Shown here piece by piece: positions 22,253-30,638 of a stretch of DNA of 47,440 nt. Origin of the DNA: Gemmiger sp. An87. Its GTDB lineage: Bacteria; Bacillota; Clostridia; Oscillospirales; Ruminococcaceae. The position numbers were made by a program, and so were the translations under genes. The notes below the pieces were generated by a model. That model saw nothing but the letters and a program-made list of their open reading frames with translations, was not told the origin of the DNA and did not search any database. Every line of letters begins with the position of its first letter. The first letter of the stretch is position 1. The stretch covers positions 1-47,440 of the forward strand of contig NZ_NFHD01000027.1 in assembly GCF_002159185.1 (NCBI RefSeq). The letters are read 5' to 3'.

Positions 22253-23530
22253 ATGAATCTGCGGCGCAAAGAGGCGCTGACCAATATCGCGGAGGGGCTG
22301 TTCCCCTACAGCGAAACCTTTCTGATGTGGATGATCTGCTCCGGGCTGATGGGCCTTGCGGGCGGCGCGGTGGGCGCGGTATTCTACCACATGGTGAGCT
22401 GGGCCAATCGGGTGCGGGCGGCTCACCCGGAGCTGTTATGGCTGCTGCCGGTGGGCGGCCTGGCCATTGTGGCGGTGTATCAGCTGTGCGGTATGAGCAC
22501 CGAGCGGGGCACCAACCAGGTGATTGAGAGCGCCCGCAGCGGTAAGCGTGCGCCGCTGCGCATGACCCCGCTGATCATCTTTGCCACCTTCATCACCCAT
22601 CTTCTGGGCGGCAGTGCCGGACGCGAGGGCGCGGCGCTGCAGATCGGCGGCAGCATGGGCGGCTGGCTGGGAGAAAAGCTGCGGCTCAATCAGCCCAGCC
22701 AGCATTTCATGGTGCTGTGCGGCATGAGCGCGGTGTTCAGCGCCCTGTTCGGCACGCCCCTCACCGCCACCATCTTCAGCATCGAAGTAATCAGCGTGGG
22801 CGTGGTCTACCACGCGGCGCTGCTGCCCTGCACCATGTCCAGCCTGGTGGCCTACGGCGTTTCCCGGGCGCTGGGGGCCGTGCCGGAGCAGTTTGTGATT
22901 CACAAAGCCAGCAGCCTTGGCTGGGGCAATTCCTGGCGTGTGGTGATTCTGGGCGTGGGCTGCGCGCTGGTGGGCATGCTGCTGTGCATCGTGATGCACA
23001 CCGCCAGCCATCTTTACCAGACCTGGCTGCCCAACCAATACCTGCGCATCCTGGCCGGCTCGGCGCTGATCATCGTCTGTACCCTGCTGCTGGGCACCCG
23101 GGATTACAACGGCGCAGGCATGCAGGTGATCGAGCAGGCCATCACCGAGGGCGTGCTGGCCCATCCGCTGGCCTTCCTGTTCAAGCTGCTGCTCACCGCC
23201 ATCACCCTGGGCTGCGGCTTCCGGGGCGGCGAAATCGTGCCCACCTTCTTTGTGGGCTCCACCTTCGGCTGCCTGGTGGGGCCGCTGCTGGGGCTGGACC
23301 CGGGCCTGGCGGCGGCGGTGGCACTGGTGGCCACCTTCTGTGCCGTGACCAACTGCCCCTTCGCCAGCATCGTGCTGGGAGTGGAGCTGTTCGGGGCCGA
23401 GTCCATGCTGCTGTTCGCGCTGGCCTGCGCGGTGAGCTACCTGCTCAGCGGCCAGTACAGCCTGTATTCCGGCCAGCAGATCATGTATTCCAAGATCAAC
23501 AACGAGAAGGTGGACAAGCCCGCCCATTGA
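22253..23530 (+). CDS. CLC-family anion channel/antiporter, possibly fluoride type
   Basis: 425 residues, about ten or more membrane helices. The filter motifs are ERGTNQVIES (in place of GSGIP), GSAGREGAALQIGG with the gating Glu, and GFRGGEIVPTFFVGSTFG. The Asn in the first motif, the GREG block and the RGGEIVP block resemble the CLC-F fluoride/proton antiporter branch more than EriC chloride exchangers. No fluoride riboswitch fits in the 55-nt leader. ATG 22253 follows GGGAGGCG; a longer reading from 22211 has no ribosome site. Fluoride specificity is inference. Confidence 0.88.
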   Translation: MNLRRKEALTNIAEGLFPYSETFLMWMICSGLMGLAGGAVGAVFYHMVSWANRVRAAHPELLWLLPVGGLAIVAVYQLCGMSTERGTNQVIESARSGKRAPLRMTPLIIFATFITHLLGGSAGREGAALQIGGSMGGWLGEKLRLNQPSQHFMVLCGMSAVFSALFGTPLTATIFSIEVISVGVVYHAALLPCTMSSLVAYGVSRALGAVPEQFVIHKASSLGWGNSWRVVILGVGCALVGMLLCIVMHTASHLYQTWLPNQYLRILAGSALIIVCTLLLGTRDYNGAGMQVIEQAITEGVLAHPLAFLFKLLLTAITLGCGFRGGEIVPTFFVGSTFGCLVGPLLGLDPGLAAAVALVATFCAVTNCPFASIVLGVELFGAESMLLFALACAVSYLLSGQYSLYSGQQIMYSKINNEKVDKPAH

Positions 23531-23540
23531 CTTATATACG

Positions 23541-23580
23541 AAAAACAGCACCGGCAACGCATCTGCCGGTGCTGTTTTTT
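23541..23580. terminator. Bidirectional intrinsic terminator
   Basis: A 16-bp perfect stem (23541-23556 and 23564-23579) with A and T runs at its two ends separates convergent genes. Confidence 0.9.
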
Positions 23581-23582
23581 GT

Positions 23583-24878
23583 TTATACGGTGGCCTTCTG
23601 ACCGGCCTCCAGAGCCTTCAGCGCGGCCTCGATGCAGGTCTGCACATACTCCTCACCCAGGCCGGTATCCAGCGTCAGGTGATAGTTTTTGCCCAGGCCC
23701 CACACCCGCCGGGTGTAGTACTGGTAGTTGGTAGCCCGCCGCCGGTCCTCCTGGGCAATGCGGGTCTTTGCCGCCGCCTCGTCCAGCTGCTCCAGTTCCA
23801 TGATCCGCTTTACCCGCCGGGCCTTGTCCGCATGCAGCCAGACCCGCAGGCAGTGGGGATCGTCCCGCAGCAGATAGTCGGCGCAGCGGCCCACGATCAC
23901 ACAGCGGCCCTTGGCGGCGATCTCCTCAATGGCCTTTTTTTCCGCCAGGAAAACACTGTCCTTGGGGGATTCCTCCTCCGGGGCGTAGGCGTACATCTGG
24001 TTCACCAGATCGTACAAAAAGCTGTTGGTCATGTTCTCTTCCCGCTGGCGCACGAACTGGGGCGTGTAGCCGGTGGTACCGGCGGCCATCTGCACAATGG
24101 CATCGTCGTAGAACTCATAGCCCAGCTGCTGGGCCAGCTTCTGGCCGATGACCCGTCCGCCGCTGCCGTACTGGCGGCCGATGGCGATCACCCAGCCGCC
24201 CTTGCCGTTTTCCACCGCTTCGGCGGCTTCGCTCTCCGTCTTTTTGCCAAACAGCAGGTCGGGCACAAAGGGCAGAAGACGGCCGAATAGACGGGCGATG
24301 AAGCCCACCAGCAGAGCGGCGATTACGGTACCCTCACGCACACCGTACAGCGTGTGGGCAAGCACCAGCGAGGTGATCGCGGCGATCACGGTCATGGACA
24401 CATCAAAGCAGACCTTGGTGGTGCCGAAGTCGGTTTTCCAGGTCTGGGTGACCGCACGCACGAAGGACTCGCCGGGCAGCATGGCCACATCGGCGATGAC
24501 CTCCAGATACACACCGAAGCCCAGGATCACACAGCCGATCAGCAGGGCCACCAGCTTGACCGGATAGCTGCCGGGGGCCACAAACCCCAGCATAACCATG
24601 GTCAGGTCGATGAAATAGCCGAAGACCACCGAGATGGGAATTTGCAACAGATGCTCGGCCTTGAAGTTCCGCCGCAGGATGAACAGCTGCAGCAGAATCA
24701 GAAACAGGCTGAACGCAATGGTGAACTGGCCCAGCGTGAAGGGAAAGTTCAGACTGAGCACATAGGGAATGGCCGAGATGGGCGAGGTGCCCAGATTTGC
24801 CTTGGTGATGAGGCTCACGCCAAAGGAGCTGATGAACAGCCCGAACAAAAACACCAGATACCGCTTTGCTTTTTCCAT
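23583..24878 (-). CDS. YczE/YitT-like membrane domain fused to cytidylate-kinase-like domain
   Basis: 431 residues. Residues 1-210 form about five to six membrane helices resembling YczE/YyaS proteins (FGVSLITKANLGTSPISAIP is a recognisable family motif). After a charged linker (KKTESEAAEAVENGKGG), residues 222-431 match cytidylate-kinase-like proteins: VIAIGRQYGSGGRVIGQKLA as the P-loop region, YEFYDDAIV, and CVIVGRCADYLL. The kinase half probably phosphorylates a nucleotide or related small molecule; the substrate is unproven. The gene follows the MarR stop by 7 bp, with its ribosome site (GGGGGAGCG) inside the MarR coding end. Confidence 0.85.
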   Translation of the reverse strand: MEKAKRYLVFLFGLFISSFGVSLITKANLGTSPISAIPYVLSLNFPFTLGQFTIAFSLFLILLQLFILRRNFKAEHLLQIPISVVFGYFIDLTMVMLGFVAPGSYPVKLVALLIGCVILGFGVYLEVIADVAMLPGESFVRAVTQTWKTDFGTTKVCFDVSMTVIAAITSLVLAHTLYGVREGTVIAALLVGFIARLFGRLLPFVPDLLFGKKTESEAAEAVENGKGGWVIAIGRQYGSGGRVIGQKLAQQLGYEFYDDAIVQMAAGTTGYTPQFVRQREENMTNSFLYDLVNQMYAYAPEEESPKDSVFLAEKKAIEEIAAKGRCVIVGRCADYLLRDDPHCLRVWLHADKARRVKRIMELEQLDEAAAKTRIAQEDRRRATNYQYYTRRVWGLGKNYHLTLDTGLGEEYVQTCIEAALKALEAGQKATV

Positions 24879-24885
24879 AAGATAA

Positions 24886-25311
24886 TTAACGCTCCCCCTC
24901 TTTCAGATTGCCGTAAACGCAGCGGAACACCGCAAGGAACGGTTCCCGCTCCGCTTCGCTTACCCCCGCAAAGGCCTGCTCCTCCAGCTCCTCGAAGGCC
25001 TGCCGGACCCGCAGCGCCATCGAATGGCCCTGCCCGGTGAGATAGACCGCAAAGCTGCGCCGGTCCCCCTTCTGGGTGCGCCGCTCCACCAGCGCCTTCT
25101 CCTCCATCCGGTTCAGCACCGAGGTGAGGGAGGCGGGCTCGATATGGCAGGCGCGGGCGATCTCGGCCTGGTTGGCCCCGTCGTGGTCCTGCAGATAGTC
25201 CAGCACCTTGGGCTGGCCCAGGGTCAGGCCGGTGTCCTTCAGTTTTGCCAGCAGCTGCCGGTGCACCATGGACTGATTGGCTAAAAGCAGATAGTGAAAG
25301 CTGTGTTCCAT
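24886..25311 (-). CDS. MarR-family transcriptional regulator
   Basis: 141 residues. The winged helix is clear: LTLGQPKVLDYLQDHDGANQ, EIARACHIEPASLTSVLNRM, and the wing VERRTQKGDRRSFAVYLT. It binds DNA as a dimer and typically loses affinity on ligand binding or oxidation. ATG 25311 follows AAAGGGATC. A 42-residue upstream extension runs through the operator region and is not real. Two palindromes between promoter and gene imply autorepression and control of the downstream membrane/kinase fusion. Confidence 0.93.
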   Translation of the reverse strand: MEHSFHYLLLANQSMVHRQLLAKLKDTGLTLGQPKVLDYLQDHDGANQAEIARACHIEPASLTSVLNRMEEKALVERRTQKGDRRSFAVYLTGQGHSMALRVRQAFEELEEQAFAGVSEAEREPFLAVFRCVYGNLKEGER

Positions 25312-25346
25312 TGCGGTGATCCCTTTCCCGTTTTCGGCGTTCCAAT

Positions 25347-25413
25347 TTATTAGCATTCTAATAATTAGTAAACTAACTTTTGTATTATAGGCGTTTTTGC
25401 CCTGCTCTGTCAA
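25347..25413 (-). promoter_or_regulatory. MarR promoter with two palindromic operators
   Basis: Minus-strand promoter TTGACA (25408-25413), 18-bp spacer, TATAAT (25384-25389). Immediately downstream are two abutting palindromes: TTAGTAAACTAA (25365-25376) and TTATTAGCATTCTAATAA (25347-25364). Both contain TTAG/CTAA arms. Their position over the transcription start fits repression by the MarR protein. Confidence 0.8.
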
Positions 25414-25435
25414 GGGCGGAATGCCCGGAGAGGGC

Positions 25436-25472
25436 AAAAAAGAGCCCTGTGCAGCGCACAGAGCTCTTTTTC
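25436..25472 (-). terminator. Bidirectional intrinsic terminator after VanS-like kinase
   Basis: Arms 25442-25452 and 25456-25466 with loop AGC pair with one mismatch. Leftward it is followed by six U, ending the kinase transcript; rightward it has TTTTTC. Confidence 0.82.
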
Positions 25473-25486
25473 AAATCTTGTATCAA

Positions 25487-26596
25487 TCAATTTTGAGGGC
25501 CGTTCCGGGGCAGCCGCAGGGTGAACACCACCCGGTCGTCGGCGCTGGCGGCGGCGATGGTGCCCCCGTGCTGCTCCACGATCTGCTTGGCGATGGCCAG
25601 GCCCAGCCCGGCGTTGCCGCTGGCGCTGGCCCGGGATTCATCCGCCCGGAAGAACTTTTCAAAGATGCGGGCCAGCTTTTCCGGCGGAATGGTCCTGCCC
25701 TGGTTCACGAACTGCAGCACCACCGTCTCCCCCTCCAGCCTGCCCTGCACCCGCAGAGTGGTGCCGGGGTCGCTGTAGCTCACCGCGTTGCGCAGCAGGT
25801 TATCGAACACCCGGGCCAGCTTGGCCGGGTCGCAGCGGACTGGCAGCTCAGGCGGCAGGTCTGCCCGGCAGTCCAGCCGCTTTGCTGCCAGCTCCGGCGC
25901 AAACTCGCTGACCATCTGGCGCAGCATCAGCGAAAGGTCCACCCGGGATAGCTCCAGCTCCAGGTGGCTCAGACTGAACCGGGTGATCTCGAAGAACTCG
26001 TTCACCAGCTCCTCCAGCCGCAGCGCCTTTTCCAGGGCGATGCCGGTGTAGCGGGCCCGGGTGGCCGGGCTGATGTTCGGCTCGTCCACCAGCAGGTTCA
26101 GATAGCCGATCACGCTGGTGAGCGGGGTTTTCAAATCGTGGGCCAGGTAAACGATCAAATCGTTTTTCCGCTGCTCCTCCTGGCGCAGGGCAGCCGCTGC
26201 CCGCAGCCCCTGCTCCCTGGCCTGGTTCAGCTGGTCCTGCACGGTTTTCAGTTGGGGCCGCAGCCGGATGGGGTCCTCTCCCGGGCGGGCCAGCCGGCCG
26301 GCGGCCTCGGTCACCTCGTCCAGATAGCGCAGCGGCTTGCAGAAGACCCAGCCGGTGATGAACACCGTGCCCACCCCGAGCCACAGCACCTGCAGCGCCG
26401 GGATAAAATGCTTGAAAATCTCCTTGAGCAGAAAAATCCACCAGAAGCGGCCCAGGTCCAGGCTGAAATACACAAAGAACACCAGTTCCTGCAGCAGCCA
26501 GCTCAGAGCCCAGAACGCCGCCAGTGTCACCGCCAGCTGCAGGGTAAAGCGCAGCGCGGTGCGCCGGTGGGCCCAGTTTTTACGCAGTTCACTCAA
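25487..26596 (-). CDS. VanS-like sensor histidine kinase
   Basis: 369 residues. Two N-terminal membrane helices (about residues 15-45 and 65-90) are separated by a short loop, so the extracellular sensor is small. The H-box is VYLAHDLKTPLTSVIGYL, the N-box NLLRNAVSYSD, the F-box FEKFFRADESR, and the G-box GNAGLGLAIAKQIVEQHGG. This is the VanS/SphS group. The start is read as TTG 26596, overlapping the end of the regulator gene (ATTGAGTGA); no Met occurs early in the frame. No van resistance genes lie nearby, so the targets are unknown. Confidence 0.9.
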   Translation of the reverse strand: MSELRKNWAHRRTALRFTLQLAVTLAAFWALSWLLQELVFFVYFSLDLGRFWWIFLLKEIFKHFIPALQVLWLGVGTVFITGWVFCKPLRYLDEVTEAAGRLARPGEDPIRLRPQLKTVQDQLNQAREQGLRAAAALRQEEQRKNDLIVYLAHDLKTPLTSVIGYLNLLVDEPNISPATRARYTGIALEKALRLEELVNEFFEITRFSLSHLELELSRVDLSLMLRQMVSEFAPELAAKRLDCRADLPPELPVRCDPAKLARVFDNLLRNAVSYSDPGTTLRVQGRLEGETVVLQFVNQGRTIPPEKLARIFEKFFRADESRASASGNAGLGLAIAKQIVEQHGGTIAAASADDRVVFTLRLPRNGPQN

Positions 26597-27281
26597 TGGT
26601 ATACCCCACTCCCCAAACAGTTTTGATAAATTTCGGCTGACGGCTCTTTTCGTGCATCTTCTCCCGCAGCCGGGCAATATGGGTCATCACGGTGTTGTTG
26701 CCGTCGATATACTTTTCGCCCCACACCTCCTGGAACAGCTGCTCGCTGGGCACCACCTGCCCCCGGTGGCTGCACAGATACCACAAAATCGAGAATTCCA
26801 GCGGCGTGAGGGCCAGTTCCTCGCCATACAGGGTACACTTGTGGGTGACCTCGTTGATGCACAGGCCGTTGAACTCATATTCCCCGCTCTTTTCCGGCTG
26901 GGCGGAGTGGTTGTACTGGGTATACCGGCGCAGCTGGGTCTTGACCCGTGCCAGCAGCTCCAGCGGATTGAAGGGCTTGGTGATGTAGTCGTCCGCCCCC
27001 AGCATCAGGCCCTGAATCTTGTCCAGATCTTCCACCCGGGCGGTGAGCATCAGGATGGGCCACAGGTGCTTTTGCCGGATGCGGCGGCATAGCTCAAAGC
27101 CGCTCAGGTCCGGCAGCATCACGTCCAGAATGGCCAGGTCCACCGGCTTTTGGGCCACACATTCCAGCGCCTGGGCGGCGTTTTCGCATTTGTATACCGT
27201 GTAGCCCTCGTTGGTCAGATAAACCTCCACCAGGTCCGCAATGGCGGCCTCGTCATCCACCAGCAGGATTTTCGCACTCAT
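26589..27281 (-). CDS. VanR-like response regulator (OmpR family)
   Basis: 230 residues. The receiver domain has DDE at the N terminus, the acceptor Asp in LAILDVMLPDLSG, Thr in LMLTARVED and Lys in DYITKPFNPLE. The winged helix contains LALTPLEFSILWYL and NTVMTHIARLREKM, ending KTVWGVGYTIE. This is the VanR pattern. ATG 27281 follows a GGGGGAT ribosome site. It overlaps the kinase gene by 8 bp, so the two are translationally coupled. Confidence 0.94.
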   Translation of the reverse strand: MSAKILLVDDEAAIADLVEVYLTNEGYTVYKCENAAQALECVAQKPVDLAILDVMLPDLSGFELCRRIRQKHLWPILMLTARVEDLDKIQGLMLGADDYITKPFNPLELLARVKTQLRRYTQYNHSAQPEKSGEYEFNGLCINEVTHKCTLYGEELALTPLEFSILWYLCSHRGQVVPSEQLFQEVWGEKYIDGNNTVMTHIARLREKMHEKSRQPKFIKTVWGVGYTIE

Positions 27282-27321
27282 TCCTGCCCATCCCCCTTTT
27301 TCCTTTTTGGCTTCGCCTTTT

Positions 27322-27350
27322 ATGATACGGCAAACCTCCATCCGGCGCAA
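27322..27350 (-). promoter_or_regulatory. Candidate promoter of VanRS-like operon
   Basis: Minus-strand TTGCGC (27345-27350), 17-bp spacer, TATCAT (27322-27327). It sits between the ruvX terminator and the regulator gene. Confidence 0.45.
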
Positions 27351-27364
27351 GCGCCCGCAAAAAA

Positions 27365-27402
27365 GCGCCCTGCTCCGGTATTATCCTACCAGAACAGGGC
27401 GC
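27365..27402 (-). terminator. Intrinsic terminator of ruvX
   Basis: Arms GCGCCCTG (27365-27372) and CAGGGCGC (27395-27402), with an inner GGTA/TACC pair. Leftward they are followed by U6. Confidence 0.85.
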
Positions 27403-27463
27403 GGATGTGCCTTTCTTTTTGCTTGCGGAAATCTTACGATTTTCTCACAAAGCCCTCAGAGCG

Positions 27464-27892
27464 TTAAGCCTCCTCCGGATGATGCTTGCGCCAGGCCAGA
27501 AAGCTTTCCAGAATCACCGCGGCGCTCACCGAGTCCAGAATCTCTTTGCGCTTTTTGCCGAAGGTGCCCACCTCGCTGAGCTGGGCGGCAGCGGTGACGG
27601 TGGTGCGGCGCTCGTCGCAAAAGCGAACCGGCAGCCGGCCGTCCCGCTCCAGGATCGCCGCCATCTTGCGGGTCTTCTGGGCGCGGGAGCCCTCGGTGCC
27701 GTCCATATTGCGGGGCAGGCCCACCACGATCATCTCGGCCTTCTGGGCGCGGGCGGCCTCCAGAATGGCGGCGGCCGCCTTGTTCATGCTCTTTTCCTCG
27801 ATCTGGGGCAGAGGGGTGGCCAGCAGCTCGCTGGCGTCGCTGATGGCAAGGCCGGTGCGGGCATCGCCGTAGTCCACAGCTAGGATCTTCAT
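27464..27892 (-). CDS. ruvX: Putative pre-16S rRNA nuclease RuvX/YqgF
   Basis: 142 residues, the usual length. The RNase H-like fold has MKILAVDYGDARTGLAISD with the first catalytic Asp, VVGLPRNMDGTEG, and FCDERRTTVTAA with the second acidic pair. DSVSAAVILESFL supplies the last conserved Asp. It trims the 5' end of 16S rRNA precursor; it was once annotated as a Holliday junction resolvase. AAAGGAAG precedes ATG 27892. A hairpin separates it from lysS upstream. Confidence 0.95.
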   Translation of the reverse strand: MKILAVDYGDARTGLAISDASELLATPLPQIEEKSMNKAAAAILEAARAQKAEMIVVGLPRNMDGTEGSRAQKTRKMAAILERDGRLPVRFCDERRTTVTAAAQLSEVGTFGKKRKEILDSVSAAVILESFLAWRKHHPEEA

Positions 27893-27915
27893 GGGTCTTC
27901 CTTTCCTTGTTCAAA

Positions 27916-27950
27916 ATAAGCCCCAACTTTAGCGAAAAGTCGGGGCTTAT
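27916..27950 (-). terminator. Intrinsic terminator between lysS and ruvX
   Basis: Arms 27916-27930 and 27935-27950 pair through ATAAGCCCC and its complement. Leftward the stem is followed by TTTTG. ruvX begins 24 bp after it, so some read-through must feed ruvX unless a hidden promoter exists. Confidence 0.8.
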
Positions 27951-27972
27951 CGGTCATTTCAGTCGCGCAAAA

Positions 27973-29970
27973 TTAGTACAGCTTCGCGCCCGCGGGGATG
28001 TGCTCGTCCACCATCAGGCAGTGGAGCTTCTCCACGCCCTCCTCGTGATGTACGGCGGAGATGATCATGCCGCAGGAGTCAATACCCATCATCTTGCGGG
28101 GAGGCAGGTTGGTGATGGCGATCAGGGTCTTGCCCAGCAGCTCCTCGGGCTCGTAGGTGTCGTGGATGCCGCTCAGGATCACGCGGTCCACACCGGTGCC
28201 GTCGTCCAGCACGAACTTGAGCAGCTTCTTGCTCTTGGGCACGGCGGTGCATTCCTTCACCTTCACCGCGCGGAAGTCGGACTTGGCAAAGGTCTCGAAG
28301 TCCACCATATCGGCGAACAGGGGCTCGATCTCCACCTTGGAGAAGTCGATGGGCTCGGCCACGGCAGCGGCAGGCTCAGCCACGGCAGCAGCGGGCTCAG
28401 CCTTGGCGGCAGCCTTCTCCTGCTTCTTGGGCGTATCCAGCGGCTTCATGGTGGGGAACAGGATGACCTCACGGATGGTGTCGGAGCCGGTGAGCATCAT
28501 GACGCAACGGTCGATGCCCATGCCCATGCCGCCCGTGGGAGGCATGCCGTACTCCAGAGCGGTCAGGAAGTCCTCATCCATCATCTCAGTCTCGTCATCG
28601 CCCCGGTCGCGCAGCTCCAACTGCTTCTCGAAGCGGGCGCGCTGGTCGATGGGGTCGTTCAGCTCGGAGTAGGCGTTGGCCAGCTCGCTGTGGCAGATGA
28701 ACAGCTCGAAGCGCTCGGTCAGGCGGGGATCTTCGGGGCTGCGCTTGGTCAGCGGGGAGACCTCCACCGGGTACATGGTGATAAAGGTGGGCTGGATCAG
28801 CTGCTCTTCAACCTTCTGGTCGAAGCAGGCGTACAGAGCGTTGCCCCAGGTCTTGTCGGCGGTGTCGGCCAGCTCCACGCCGATGGCCTTGGCAGCAGCC
28901 ACAGCCTCAGCGTCATCGGTGATAACACCGAAGTCCACGCCGGTGTACTCCTTCACGGCGTCCACCATGGTCAGGCGGCGCCAGCCGGGGGTCAGGTCGA
29001 TGTCCTCGCCCTGCCACTTCACCTGGTAGCTGCCCAGGATCTCCTTGGCGGCGCCGGACAGAATGCCCTCGGCAATGTCCATCATGTCGTGGAAATCGGC
29101 GTAGGCCTGGTACAGCTCCACAGTGGTGAACTCGGGGTTGTGCTTGGGGTCCATGCCCTCGTTGCGGAAGATACGGCCGATCTCATACACCCGGTCGATG
29201 CCGCCCACGATCAGCCGCTTCAGGGGCAGCTCGGTGGCGATGCGCATGTACATGTCCAGATCCAGGGTGTTGTGATGGGTGATGAAGGGGCGGGCAGCCG
29301 CGCCGCCGGCGATGGTGTTCAGCACCGGGGTCTCCACTTCCATATAGTTGCGCTGATCCAGGTAGGCGCGCATAAAGCGGATGAAGCGGGAGCGGATCTC
29401 GAAGGTGCGGCGCACCTCGGGATTCATGATCAGGTCCACGTAACGCTGGCGGTAGCGCAACTCCTGGTCCTTCAGGCCGTGGAACTTCTCGGGCAGGGGC
29501 AGCAGGCTCTTGGCCAGCAGCACCACCTCGGTGCAGCGGATGCTGATCTCGCCCATCTTGGTGCGGAACACCTGGCCCTTGATGCCGATCACGTCGCCGA
29601 TGTCGAACTTCTTGAAGCCGGCGTATTCCTCCTCGCCGATCACATCGCGGCGAACGTACAGCTGGATGTTGCCGGAGGCGTCGCGCAGGTCGGCAAAGCT
29701 GGCCTTGCCCATCACGCGCTTGCTCATCATGCGGCCGGCCATGCAGACCATGCGGTCGGTCTCTTCCTCAGCGGCCAGGTAGTCGTATTCCTTTTTGATG
29801 TCCGCGGCGAAAGCGTCCTGCGGATATTTGGTTTTTTGGAAGGGGTCGTTGCCCGCTTCCTGCAGGGCTTTCAGCTTGTCGCGGCGCACAGCGACCAGCT
29901 CGTTGTAAGCCTTTTCGCTGAGCTCCTGATCCTGCTGGGGGTTGGGGTTCTTGTTCTCGTTCAGCTCCAT
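27973..29970 (-). CDS. lysS: Class II lysyl-tRNA synthetase with C-terminal tRNA-binding domain
   Basis: 665 residues; ordinary LysRS is about 500. The N-terminal OB fold (about 60-170) binds the anticodon. The catalytic core shows motif 1 (MEVETPVLN), motif 2 (FRNEGMDPKHNPEFTTVELY) and motif 3 (GMGMGIDRCVMML). After residue 510 an Ala/Glu/Pro/Lys linker with a duplicated AEPAAAV unit leads to a Trbp111/EMAP-II-type domain (FRAVKVKECTAVPKSKKLLK, LPPRKMMGIDSCGMI). That domain is normally attached to MetRS or free. It should add non-specific tRNA affinity. GGAGGGAA precedes ATG 29970. Confidence 0.95.
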   Translation of the reverse strand: MELNENKNPNPQQDQELSEKAYNELVAVRRDKLKALQEAGNDPFQKTKYPQDAFAADIKKEYDYLAAEEETDRMVCMAGRMMSKRVMGKASFADLRDASGNIQLYVRRDVIGEEEYAGFKKFDIGDVIGIKGQVFRTKMGEISIRCTEVVLLAKSLLPLPEKFHGLKDQELRYRQRYVDLIMNPEVRRTFEIRSRFIRFMRAYLDQRNYMEVETPVLNTIAGGAAARPFITHHNTLDLDMYMRIATELPLKRLIVGGIDRVYEIGRIFRNEGMDPKHNPEFTTVELYQAYADFHDMMDIAEGILSGAAKEILGSYQVKWQGEDIDLTPGWRRLTMVDAVKEYTGVDFGVITDDAEAVAAAKAIGVELADTADKTWGNALYACFDQKVEEQLIQPTFITMYPVEVSPLTKRSPEDPRLTERFELFICHSELANAYSELNDPIDQRARFEKQLELRDRGDDETEMMDEDFLTALEYGMPPTGGMGMGIDRCVMMLTGSDTIREVILFPTMKPLDTPKKQEKAAAKAEPAAAVAEPAAAVAEPIDFSKVEIEPLFADMVDFETFAKSDFRAVKVKECTAVPKSKKLLKFVLDDGTGVDRVILSGIHDTYEPEELLGKTLIAITNLPPRKMMGIDSCGMIISAVHHEEGVEKLHCLMVDEHIPAGAKLY

Positions 29971-30045
29971 GCTATTCCCTCCAAAAAACGCGCCGATTGG
30001 CGCGGATATGATAGTTTGGCCCGCACACGGCGGGCATACTGCCTT

Positions 30046-30054
30046 ATTATAGCA
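30046..30054 (-). promoter_or_regulatory. Extended -10 promoter of lysS
   Basis: Minus-strand TGCTATAAT (30046-30054) directly follows the greA terminator. The -35 is unconvincing. No T-box leader was seen in the 75-nt leader. Confidence 0.6.
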
Positions 30055-30055
30055 C

Positions 30056-30083
30056 AAAAAGAGGCGCCGTGGCACCTCTTTTT
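30056..30083 (-). terminator. Intrinsic terminator of greA
   Basis: AAAAAGAGG and CCTCTTTTT arms with a short GC-rich centre give a bidirectional hairpin. Leftward it ends greA just before the lysS promoter. Confidence 0.85.
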
Positions 30084-30119
30084 GCGGAAAACGATCTTCT
30101 TTTTTGCGATTTTTGCCGA

Positions 30120-30608
30120 TCACAGGGCAGCGCGGCTGATCTCCAGGATCTTGAAATCGATGGTGCCGCCGTTGGGCAGGCTCACGGTCACGGTCTGGCC
30201 GACCTTCTGGCCCATCAGGGCAGCGCCCACGGGGCTCTCGTCGCTGATCTTGCCGTTCAGGGGGTCCGCCTCGGTGGAGCCGGTGATGTCGTACTCCTCC
30301 ACCTCGCCGTCCTCGTCCTCAATCTTCACATGGGTACCCACGGAGACGGTGTCCAGGTTCAGCTCGTCGTTATCGATCACGCGGGCGTTCTTCAGCATGG
30401 CCTCCAGCTGGGCGATGCGGCTCTCGATGAAGGCCTGCTCGTTCTTGGCCTCATCGTACTCGCTGTTCTCAGACAGGTCGCCGAAGCCACGGGCCACCTT
30501 GATCTTCTCCGCAACGTCCTTGCGGCGGACGGTCTTCAGTTCCTCCAGCTCGTCCTCCAGGGCCTTCAGGCCGGCGACGGTCACAACAACTTCTTTTGCA
30601 TTGCTCAT
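30120..30608 (-). CDS. greA: Transcription elongation factor GreA
   Basis: 162 residues, close to the usual 158. The N-terminal coiled coil (to about residue 80) carries [20 protein letters not shown] with the acidic tip (D and E) that reaches into the RNA polymerase secondary channel. The C-terminal FKBP-like domain has [18 protein letters not shown] and [11 protein letters not shown]. It stimulates cleavage of backtracked transcripts. The ATG at 30608 follows TAAGGAG. The mRNA leader is about 130 nt and GC-structured. Confidence 0.96.
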   Translation of the reverse strand: MSNAKEVVVTVAGLKALEDELEELKTVRRKDVAEKIKVARGFGDLSENSEYDEAKNEQAFIESRIAQLEAMLKNARVIDNDELNLDTVSVGTHVKIEDEDGEVEEYDITGSTEADPLNGKISDESPVGAALMGQKVGQTVTVSLPNGGTIDFKILEISRAAL

Positions 30609-30638
30609 GGTTCTGTTTACTCCTTAATCTGTGGGAAG

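Noticed and set aside
25487-27281. Vancomycin resistance locus
   Set aside because: The two-component pair is VanRS-like by family only; no vanH, ligase, vanX or related genes are adjacent.
29971-30045. T-box or lysine riboswitch before lysS
   Set aside because: The leader is only about 75 nt and lacks a T-box sequence, specifier stem or L-box core.
27907-30627. Very long open frame (906 codons) on the plus strand opposite lysS and greA
   Set aside because: It is the antisense shadow of two clear genes in GC-rich DNA; its product is His/Gln/Gly-rich low complexity with no domain, and it ignores gene boundaries and terminators.
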